Below, one piece after another: positions 57,631 through 64,000 of a stretch of 64,000 bases of DNA (position 1 is the stretch's first letter; each line of letters starts with the position of its first letter). The stretch comes from Pseudomonas marincola (GTDB taxonomy: Bacteria > Pseudomonadota > Gammaproteobacteria > Pseudomonadales > Pseudomonadaceae). Under the pieces are notes generated by a model. That model did no database searches and was not told the origin of the DNA. It saw only the letters and a program-made list of their open reading frames with translations. The stretch covers positions 1 to 64,000 of the forward strand of contig NZ_FPBC01000013.1 in NCBI RefSeq assembly GCF_900116605.1. Reading direction: 5' to 3'. Made by a program: the position numbers and the translations under genes.

Positions 57631-57960
57631 TCAGGTCGGCAGGTTGAAGCGATGACCGCAGAGCAGGCAGAGGTTGTGAGCCAGGACGTGACGGTCGAGT
57701 GACTCGCCGAGCTGAGCGCCGAGCGCACAACCACCCACGCCTCCGGCCAGGCCGCCGAGAATGGCGCCAGATACAGAACCGAGTGTGATGCCGACAGGGC
57801 CGGCGATTAGGCCGAGTGCTGCGCCAGCTTGGCCACCTGCCAGGGCAGCGCTGACGCCCCGCGCAACACCGCCCACGGTGCCGATGGCGGCGCCGACTTT
57901 CATGGCGTGATGGAAGGAAGCGACTTTTGGGGAGTGACAGCGAGGGCACTGCAATGACAT
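57631..57960 (-). CDS. Zinc-ribbon protein with glycine-zipper membrane segment
   Basis: A 109-residue protein with an N-terminal CPRC and a C-terminal CLLCG forming one split zinc ribbon around a glycine-rich hydrophobic centre (GPVGITLGSVSGAILGGLAGG region). It probably inserts in the membrane. The layout recalls the zinc-ribbon-like protein at 53560-53910. The family is not recognised. Confidence 0.65.
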   Translation of the reverse strand: MSLQCPRCHSPKVASFHHAMKVGAAIGTVGGVARGVSAALAGGQAGAALGLIAGPVGITLGSVSGAILGGLAGGVGGCALGAQLGESLDRHVLAHNLCLLCGHRFNLPT

Positions 57961-58308
57961 GGGGAGATCCTCCTTGGTGGCTATGTCATGGCAGTTATGT
58001 AGGGCTGAGATTTTTTCGAATCGAATTGTTCTTTCGCTAGGCTGCAGAGGTGAGGCCGCTGTGGATGACGCTCACCCTCTGAATCGCTCGATCGCATCAC
58101 AGATGGGGCGGCGATCCTGATGACATTACGGGATCGTTCCCAATGCTGTGGACGTTTTCCATCGAAGAAATAAGTACTGAAAGGCTGGGCCAAGGGTGAG
58201 CAGATGACAGCCTTGTCGGTGCATCAGCCATAGTGTTTACTGCGCCATCACTGATGCCATCATGGTTGTCAGATTCGCGTTGACCAACATTAAAGGGCTC
58301 AGGGAATC
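57961..58308. other. Divergent intergenic region before the three-gene operon
   Basis: A 348-base gap between the leftward ICE block and the rightward operon. No gene, repeat or RNA is recognised. It must carry the operon promoter; the ribosome site is weak (CAGGGA before ATG 58309). Confidence 0.5.
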
Positions 58309-59286
58309 ATGGCCGAGACGATAAATATCGCGAAGATGGCGGAGAAGCTGTCGAAAGGGATCTTCACTGAGTTCCTGTGGGGGCGCATGGAGCACACCAA
58401 CATCAATTGGCCGTGCGAGAATCAGGAAACACACGAGGTCAAAACTCACCCCTCTGATGTTGTCTTTTGGTACGACGAGCCATACTCGCAGTCACGCACC
58501 TATGTGAATTGTGATCTCAAGAGCTACGCGAAGGGCACCATCAAAACTCAGACCATTCGAGATGCAATCGAGAGCTTGGCCAAGAGTTTGCGATGTGCGG
58601 AAATCAGCCAAGACTTTAGCGATACCTACATCCATCCGAATGTTTCGGCAAATATCCAAGGGCTGCTTTTCGTCTACAACCACGACAACGAGTACGACAA
58701 AGAGTTCGCCAAGATCCTTGAAAAGCTGAAGTGCGACGACCTGGACATTCCGAAAGGCTCCAAGATCGTTGTGCTCGGCCCTGAGGATATTTACTGGCTG
58801 AACAACGTTCATCACGAGATTATCCACCTTCGCGGTGGGGCAGGCCTGCTGCCGGAGCGGGATCACTGCAAGTTTTACTATCCCCATCTCGTTCGGAAAA
58901 AGAACGTTCAGCTCGAGAATGCGAAAGCAGCGACCCTGGATATGCTGACTGCCCCCTGGATCATCATGTCTTACGTGAATCCGAAGAAAGGGAGCAGGAA
59001 AGGCTTCGTGGTCTTTATGCGCAAGAGGGGTATTACCACGGATGAATTTCTTTACCTCATTGAGTACCTGATGCACTACCAGGTGATCGAGGCGGAAACA
59101 GCGGTCACGATTCGACTAGTTGACCCTCACCTCAATGCTTCGGCCAATTTCGCCAAGGCCAAAGACCAGTACATCTCTGACTATCAGGGTGGAGATGACC
59201 TTCGACAGATTCTGGATGCTATTGATTTCGGCAAGCTTGAGCATGTACGCACAACCTTTTGTGAACTGGAGCTGTCCCGGCAATGA
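58309..59286 (+). CDS. Unknown defence-like protein with PD-(D/E)xK-like core (operon gene 1)
   Basis: A 325-residue protein. The N-terminal 110 residues show a candidate PD-(D/E)xK nuclease core: Glu21, Pro48-Ser-Asp50, then Asp69-Leu-Lys71 in NCDLKSYAKGT. The rest (GLLFVYNHDNEYD and SKIVVLGPEDIYWL) is like that of uncharacterised nuclease-fold proteins. No partner or family is recognised. It overlaps gene 2 by 4 bases. Likely role, by inference: nuclease effector. Confidence 0.65.
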   Translation: MAETINIAKMAEKLSKGIFTEFLWGRMEHTNINWPCENQETHEVKTHPSDVVFWYDEPYSQSRTYVNCDLKSYAKGTIKTQTIRDAIESLAKSLRCAEISQDFSDTYIHPNVSANIQGLLFVYNHDNEYDKEFAKILEKLKCDDLDIPKGSKIVVLGPEDIYWLNNVHHEIIHLRGGAGLLPERDHCKFYYPHLVRKKNVQLENAKAATLDMLTAPWIIMSYVNPKKGSRKGFVVFMRKRGITTDEFLYLIEYLMHYQVIEAETAVTIRLVDPHLNASANFAKAKDQYISDYQGGDDLRQILDAIDFGKLEHVRTTFCELELSRQ

Positions 59287-60410
59287 GCAAAAACGCGCTT
59301 CAGTACTGTGCGACGGATAAGGAAATCTACGATGCCTTGATGTCAGCCAAGCAGAAAATCAACGAGAAGGTTCTGCTCGAGCTTGCGAAGGACAGAGGGA
59401 TTTTCTATTCGCCGAAGGATTGCCGGGATGACCTCGTAAGCGCCATCTCGCTCCTCCCTCACGACTATCATGATCTGAACACGCTACTGGAACAGCGTGA
59501 GCATACCGGTCGACAGGAGAAGCTCACTTCGGTGACGTTGCCTACAGCACTGACCGTGGAAGGGATCAGGGAGGTACTCCGGGAATACATTGAGGAGTCA
59601 CCTGAGGACGAAAGGGTTACCCAGCAGATCAAGGACGGCAGCCAGTTGGTTGCGCACATCAAGTATTCGGATGTCGACTACGGCAAAACTCGGCTCGTCC
59701 AGCGTACGCCAAAAGAGGCTGCTATCGAGTTCCACGTCTCGGCAGACAAGACGGTCATTCGGATGCCTGCCAATGACCGTGTGAAGGCCATGTACTCCAA
59801 AATTAAGGACAAGCTGGATACCAAAGCCAAGGCCGAGATTCCCTCCATTCGTATCGAGCTCGGCGAGTTTCAGTCCCCTGCTCTGCGGACAGAGTTCTTT
59901 ACGTCCTTGATCAGTAATCTCAAGGGCTTCACGCTCAAGAATGTCACCAGCGTAAAGGTTGAGCGCCTTCCCCAGGAGCTAGAAGAGGACGAGCTCGACC
60001 TGGACGATGACCAAGACGCAGAGGAGGCTAAACAGGAGGCCTTGGCCCTGGTCAAAAATGTCGCTCTGAAGGGCGAGACATTGCTTGCGTCCGAGGAGTA
60101 CCAGAGCCTGACTCGGAAAGGCTTCTTCATCACATCAATCATCTGGCGCTCGGTACTGAACAAGGCACCACAGCCCATGGTGGAATTTGAGGCCGCCTTC
60201 GAGGATCCGGTGCAAGGAAAAGGCTTCAAGTACTTTGTCCGAGGTGCCTACCGGATCGTCGAGCTCCAGTACACCAAGACGATCCGGCCGGTCAGTGCCG
60301 AGGACAAGGAACTTTACCTGGGTGTCATCGAAGAAACGGCTGCGAAAGTCATAACAGAACTCAGGGCGCACGCTCAAACGGGCGCTGAAGCGCAAGGAGA
60401 GCCGGCATGA
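59283..60410 (+). CDS. Unknown protein, operon gene 2
   Basis: A 375-residue protein. Residues 10-70 (EIYDALMSAKQKINEKVLLELAKDRGIFYS to LLPHDYHD) form a helical domain. A beta-rich middle follows, and a strongly acidic patch (residues 231-249, ELEEDELDLDDDQDAEE) links to a C-terminal domain (about 255-360). No family recognised. It overlaps gene 1 and gene 3 by 4 bases each, so fixed-ratio production of a complex is likely. Confidence 0.6.
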   Translation: MSKNALQYCATDKEIYDALMSAKQKINEKVLLELAKDRGIFYSPKDCRDDLVSAISLLPHDYHDLNTLLEQREHTGRQEKLTSVTLPTALTVEGIREVLREYIEESPEDERVTQQIKDGSQLVAHIKYSDVDYGKTRLVQRTPKEAAIEFHVSADKTVIRMPANDRVKAMYSKIKDKLDTKAKAEIPSIRIELGEFQSPALRTEFFTSLISNLKGFTLKNVTSVKVERLPQELEEDELDLDDDQDAEEAKQEALALVKNVALKGETLLASEEYQSLTRKGFFITSIIWRSVLNKAPQPMVEFEAAFEDPVQGKGFKYFVRGAYRIVELQYTKTIRPVSAEDKELYLGVIEETAAKVITELRAHAQTGAEAQGEPA

Positions 60411-61087
60411 ACAGGGTGAGATGGCTGGATGCTCAGTGGCCCTCATCGATTCGAGCGGTAGGCAAGAAGCTCATCGACATGCCATTTACCGAGGAGAGCA
60501 TGGATGGCTTCGTTATCGAGCGAATCCGGGATGACTTCATCGAGGGGCGCTACATCGAGAAGTACAACTACCAAGAGGTGATCTCCACCCCTTTTGGTGG
60601 TGAGGAGGTGCTTAATCGGGTTGGATACCGGACGACGGAATTCACCCTATTCAATTCACCCCCACATATCGAGCTAAGAAACTATCAGCGCAGTCTCAAA
60701 GAGCTGATCAGCCGTCTGCTTGAGGCCTGCAATTTCAACCTGGTAGTGACTCCCCCTACAGTCAATTTGATTGAGTGGGTTTCGGCTCTACAGGGCAATC
60801 TGGATCAGGAGGTTACCGTCAACTCGCTCCAGGTCTCGGACGTCGAAATAGGCGAGGGAGTAACGGGTAAAATACTGCTCAAGGGAGTGAAAGATGTACG
60901 CGAAGCCACCGATCTCCTATTGTCAGGCCGAAAGCATGTACTAGAAAAAGTCCAAGTGAAATTTTCGGATCAGCACAAGACGGTCACCATCCAGCTATCT
61001 AGCAGCGGCACCGCGAAGCTACCAGCAGTGCTACCAAGCGATCTATTACGTCAGCTGCGCGTGTCCTTTCCTCGCCGTATTGGCTGA
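60407..61087 (+). CDS. Unknown protein, operon gene 3
   Basis: A 226-residue protein without signal peptide or membrane segments, of mixed alpha/beta composition. It starts MNRVRWLDAQWPSSIRAVGK and has a central region rich in beta strands. I recognise no domain. It overlaps gene 2 by 4 bases and ends 189 bases before the convergent integrase gene. Confidence 0.6.
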   Translation: MNRVRWLDAQWPSSIRAVGKKLIDMPFTEESMDGFVIERIRDDFIEGRYIEKYNYQEVISTPFGGEEVLNRVGYRTTEFTLFNSPPHIELRNYQRSLKELISRLLEACNFNLVVTPPTVNLIEWVSALQGNLDQEVTVNSLQVSDVEIGEGVTGKILLKGVKDVREATDLLLSGRKHVLEKVQVKFSDQHKTVTIQLSSSGTAKLPAVLPSDLLRQLRVSFPRRIG

Positions 61088-61276
61088 CTTTCCCTGTCGT
61101 TTGCGCGCTCTTGCAAAGGGGCTACCTTGATCCGCGTATTGAAATAACTTTTCTGTACTGATTTTCCTTAATCGCTGACATCGAAAGGTTACCGGTAGCT
61201 ACGCCCTGAATGTGCTCACTCCATCAGGTCATCATCGGGCGTCTGCGTTCGATGTAGTCCCTTGATGCGAACCTCC

Positions 61277-62482
61277 TCATTGCAGGCTTGTGCAGAAATC
61301 TGCCCAGTCTGCCATCAGAGCTCTGCGCTTCTCCAGAAGATCGGAGCGTGAATAGGCTGCCTCGGTCTGGTCGCGTTCGTCATGCGCAAGCGCAAGTTCG
61401 CAAACCTCTCGCGGGTAGTTGGTGCATTCGTTTGCCCAGTCCCGGAAGGTCGATCGAAAGCCGTGCCTCGTGATGTCTGCATGCCCTAGCTTGTGCAGTA
61501 GGTTGCGAACTGCGTTGCCATGCATGACGCCGTTCTTCCCTTGCCCAGGGAAAAGATAGATTGAATGAGTCTTATTCATGGTCTTTAGCATCTCGACTAC
61601 CTGGGGCGACAGTGGGATGACGAAAGGTTTTCGCATTTTCATGCGCTCAGCCGGAAGTGCCCAGGTGCCAGCTTCGAGGTCAAACTCGGACCATTGAGCA
61701 TGTTGGATCATGTGGTAACGAGCACCGGTCAGAATCAGCAGCCTGGTTGCGATGGCGTCACGTGTATCGATGTTGGCTAGAGCGGCTATCAGCTTCGGAG
61801 TGTCTTTCCATTGCAGTGCTGGGAAGTGCTGGCGCTGCCTGGCCTTCTTCTTCTCTGCCTTGCTCAGCAAGTTGTCCAGGTGTCCGCGCCAGCGGGCAGG
61901 GTTGTCCCCCTCGCGTAAGCGCCGAGCCTTGGCTGCATCCAGTATTTGCTCGATCTGGCCCCGGACTTCATCAGCGGTACGGGTCTTGGTTGCCCAGATG
62001 GGTTGCAATGCAGCAAGCACATGCTCGGTACTGATGATGTCAGCAGACAGGTTGCCCATGGTTGGAAAAGCGTAGAGCTCCAGTTTGCGTAGCCAGCCTT
62101 TCCGCCATTTCTCAGACCAGCTGCCGCCGTGTGCCTGCTGGTATTCGCGAGCGAGATCCTCGAACGTCATGCGACGTGCTGCGGCTTGGCGTTCGGCCTC
62201 GCGCTTGGCTTCTTTTGCCGCGTCGCGGGCTGCGAGTGGGTCGCTTCCGGAGGCTAGGAGCTTGCGTTGGTCGGCGGCCAACTGTCGGGCTTGGCCGAGT
62301 GTGACGGCAGGGAAGGGGCCTAGCCCCATTTCGCGGCTTCGGCCGTCCAGCTTGTAGCGAAAGATCCAGCTTGTGCCGCCGCTCTTGGATACCTGGAAGT
62401 ACAGGCCGTCGCCATCGTTGGTTTTTCCTGGCGTGGCAGCTTTGGCGATCGACTCCACTGTCTTGCTGGTTAGCTTACCCAT
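61277..62482 (-). CDS. int: Tyrosine integrase (P4-like, Arm DUF4102 type)
   Basis: A 401-residue integrase. The N-terminal DUF4102 arm-binding domain (SGGTSWIFRYKLDGRSREMGLGPFP) is followed by a core-binding domain and a catalytic domain. The catalytic set is Arg in LTGARYHM, His-x-x-Arg in HGFRSTFRDW, His in LAHDERDQ and the nucleophile Tyr in AAYSRSD. It inserts and excises the island. It lies at the right end, with candidate arm sites and the att repeat directly upstream. Confidence 0.95.
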   Translation of the reverse strand: MGKLTSKTVESIAKAATPGKTNDGDGLYFQVSKSGGTSWIFRYKLDGRSREMGLGPFPAVTLGQARQLAADQRKLLASGSDPLAARDAAKEAKREAERQAAARRMTFEDLAREYQQAHGGSWSEKWRKGWLRKLELYAFPTMGNLSADIISTEHVLAALQPIWATKTRTADEVRGQIEQILDAAKARRLREGDNPARWRGHLDNLLSKAEKKKARQRQHFPALQWKDTPKLIAALANIDTRDAIATRLLILTGARYHMIQHAQWSEFDLEAGTWALPAERMKMRKPFVIPLSPQVVEMLKTMNKTHSIYLFPGQGKNGVMHGNAVRNLLHKLGHADITRHGFRSTFRDWANECTNYPREVCELALAHDERDQTEAAYSRSDLLEKRRALMADWADFCTSLQ

Positions 62483-62495
62483 TGCTCCTCCTCAA

Positions 62496-62529
62496 ACCCA
62501 CACCCCTCAACCCACACTCTGACCCACAC
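62496..62529 (+). repeat. Right integrase arm-type site candidates
   Basis: Three ACCCACAC octamers at 62496, 62510 and 62522, just before the integrase start. The last two have the same 12-base spacing as the pair at the left end (30597 and 30609). Confidence 0.5.
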
Positions 62530-62637
62530 CTTGGTCGCGGATTTTATAGGTGGCTACTGGATGTCTTGGGATGGATGCTAAGCTGTAAGCCGCTTATTTA
62601 CTAGGGCTGTAGGATCTTGTTGGATTTCTTCGGGCAA

Positions 62638-62664
62638 TAAAAAAGCCGGCTTGTGGCCGGCTTT
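62638..62664 (+). repeat. Right attachment-site repeat (attR)
   Basis: The exact second copy of the 27-base terminator-like repeat at 30517-30543. It lies 155 bases from the integrase start and marks the island's right edge. Confidence 0.75.
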
Positions 62665-62850
62665 TAGGGGGCGGTATCGAATCATTTTTGATGAATCGCT
62701 ACCGCCGTATGCTGTGGCGCAAACCCTTGGGTTTGGCAGGGCGGTGACTTTAGCAAACTGGGCCTGTTCTGAACACCCTTGATCGGGGGTTGCTGATCAA
62801 ACGGCTGGGGTGAGCGCACTTTGTTTTGAGGTCCGCCGAATTGCAGGCAC

Positions 62851-62879
62851 AAAAAAACCGGCTCTGGAGCCGGTTTTTT
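62851..62879. terminator. Terminator of ppa
   Basis: ACCGGCTC pairs with GAGCCGGT between an A run and a T run. It lies 11 bases after the ppa stop codon on the minus strand. Confidence 0.85.
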
Positions 62880-62889
62880 CAGTTGTTGC

Positions 62890-63417
62890 TTAGTGCTTGT
62901 AAGCGGCAACAGCTTTGGTGATTTCAGCGCGGGCTGCTTCTGCGTCGCCCCAGCCTTCAACCTTGACCCACTTGCCTTTTTCGAGGTCTTTGTAGTTCTC
63001 GAAGAAGTGCTTGATTTGCTCCAGCAGCAGGGCTGGCAGGTCGGTGTATTCCTTGACGTCGACGTACAGCTGGCTCAGCTTGTCGTGCGGTACGGCGATC
63101 AGTTTGGCGTCGCCACCGGCTTCGTCGGTCATGTGCAGTACGCCAACCGGGCGCGCACGGATTACAGCGCCTGGCGCTACTGGGTACGGTGTCACGACCA
63201 GCACGTCCAACGGGTCACCGTCGTCGGCCAGGGTGTTCGGGATGTAGCCGTAGTTGGCTGGGTAGAACATTGGGGTGGCCATGAAACGGTCAACGAACAG
63301 GCAGTCGCTGTCGTGGTCGATTTCGTATTTGATCGGCGCGTGGTTGGCCGGGATCTCAATGGCGACGTAGATGTCGTTTGGCAGGTCTTTACCAGCCGGA
63401 ATCTTGCTATAGCTCAT
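62890..63417 (-). CDS. ppa: Inorganic pyrophosphatase
   Basis: A 175-residue family I pyrophosphatase that hydrolyses PPi and so drives biosynthetic reactions. The metal-binding signature [10 protein letters not shown] and the [15 protein letters not shown] segment are clear. It is core genome, leftward, with a terminator just after it. Confidence 0.97.
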   Translation of the reverse strand: MSYSKIPAGKDLPNDIYVAIEIPANHAPIKYEIDHDSDCLFVDRFMATPMFYPANYGYIPNTLADDGDPLDVLVVTPYPVAPGAVIRARPVGVLHMTDEAGGDAKLIAVPHDKLSQLYVDVKEYTDLPALLLEQIKHFFENYKDLEKGKWVKVEGWGDAEAARAEITKAVAAYKH

Positions 63418-63495
63418 GTTGCGACTCCCAGGAATCGGCGAAAAAAAGTGGCGCGATTATAGGCATATTCGCGGCGCGTTGCTATGGCGTCCGGA

Positions 63496-64000
63496 TTAGC
63501 CGTTGGTCGTGTGACCGCTGCGGTTTACCTGCGTATGGTAATGCGGATCGGCTGCATGCAGCGATTTCAAGCGTGCCAGCGGGTCTTGGCGATAAAACAG
63601 GCTGAACTGCTCATAGACCTTTGGATAGGCCGAGTGAAGCAGATCCGGGCCGCTAAAGAAGTATTCGCTGCACACGGCAAAAAACTCGGCAGGGTTTTCT
63701 GCCGCGTAAGCATCGATGGGCGGCGGTGAGTGCGGATGGTTATCCAAAAGCTGATTGAGGTGATTGAACGCGGTTTGCATAACCTCTGCCCACGTTTCGA
63801 TATGCATGTTGTCATGCAATGGCGGATGGCCGTTGGCAGAGCCATTGAGCATGTCGAGCTTATGCGCCAGCTCATGGATGATCAGGTTGTAAGCCAGCCA
63901 GCCGCCACTGCTGCGCACGCCCGGGTACGACAGGATAATCGGGCCTTGCAGCCACGCCTCGCCACTGTGTGTGCCTTGCCACTCATGAACCACTCCGCTG
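63496..64000 (-). CDS. mtfA: MtfA-family zinc peptidase (partial, N-terminus outside window)
   Basis: The C-terminal 168 residues of an MtfA-like protein. The metal motif is HELAHKLDM, a variant of HExxH, followed by a region ending TNG. In E. coli MtfA is a Zn peptidase that affects Mlc. The frame is open to the window edge, so the start is missing. It is leftward, next to ppa. Confidence 0.88.
   Translation of the reverse strand, partial: SGVVHEWQGTHSGEAWLQGPIILSYPGVRSSGGWLAYNLIIHELAHKLDMLNGSANGHPPLHDNMHIETWAEVMQTAFNHLNQLLDNHPHSPPPIDAYAAENPAEFFAVCSEYFFSGPDLLHSAYPKVYEQFSLFYRQDPLARLKSLHAADPHYHTQVNRSGHTTNG

Larger units (their letters stand above)
30517..62664. mobile_element. Integrated genomic island of about 32 kb
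   Basis: The island is bounded by 27-bp direct repeats, with a tyrosine integrase gene at its right end reading inward and ACCCACAC-type repeats just inside each end. Cargo is accessory: replication and AlpA genes, McrBC, type I restriction-modification, signalling genes, an ICE-like recombination block and an unknown three-gene operon. There is no relaxase, type IV secretion system, coupling protein or capsid gene. Core genes resume on both sides. Confidence 0.8.

Noticed and set aside
30517-62664. Self-transmissible ICE
   Set aside because: RadC, YqaJ and DUF932 resemble ICE cargo, but no relaxase, coupling protein or type IV secretion genes exist in the island.

Overview
The window is chromosomal DNA from a gammaproteobacterium of the Pseudomonas group. 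The 3' end of 23S rRNA and a complete 5S gene of pseudomonad type open it. Gene neighbourhoods (pqi genes, mksFEB, rimI, beta-carbonic anhydrase, cyoABCDE, ppa, mtfA) match what I know of Pseudomonas genomes. No species call is possible from the sequence alone.

Bases 1-30,400 are mostly core genome: an rRNA operon end; a pqiA-pqiA-pqiB envelope lipid-transport operon; the mksFEB condensin operon; leuA overlapping a probable cryptic holD (psi clamp-loader subunit) and rimI; carbonic anhydrase and a DMT exporter; a thioesterase; the cytochrome bo3 operon cyoABCDE; a divergent diaminopimelate-decarboxylase-like enzyme followed by a LysR regulator; a periplasmic sulfatase with a CxAxR maturation motif followed by a fused MFS/spermidine-synthase-like protein; and a ParD/RHH antitoxin whose ParE/RelE-type toxin is broken by two in-frame TAG codons.

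Bases 30,517-62,664 are a genomic island of about 32 kb. It is bounded by a 27-bp direct repeat that is itself a terminator hairpin. A tyrosine integrase sits at the right end, and matching ACCCACAC-type repeats lie just inside both ends. From left to right the island carries: a ribbon-helix-helix-like protein, a winged-helix-like protein, AlpA and an inovirus Gp2-type replication protein; two small genes; a leftward operon of a three-domain Nudix protein, McrB and McrC; a WYL regulator; a type I restriction-modification operon hsdM-rhuM-hsdS-hsdR; remnants of degraded genes; a GGDEF/EAL protein paired with an Aer-like chemoreceptor; an XRE regulator; an ICE-type block (short RadC, a Gp3-like protein, YqaJ exonuclease, DUF932); and a three-gene overlapping operon whose first product has a PD-(D/E)xK-like core. 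No conjugation or capsid genes are present, so it looks like a defence island or satellite carried by integrase, not a self-transmissible element.

The best candidates for undescribed biology are the three-gene operon at 58,309-61,087 and the Nudix fusion that leads the McrBC operon (34,957-40,551). Next come the 12-bp repeats in hsdS that should make its specificity switchable, and the evidence that an older related element sat immediately left of the island. To the right of the island the core genome resumes with ppa and a partial mtfA.
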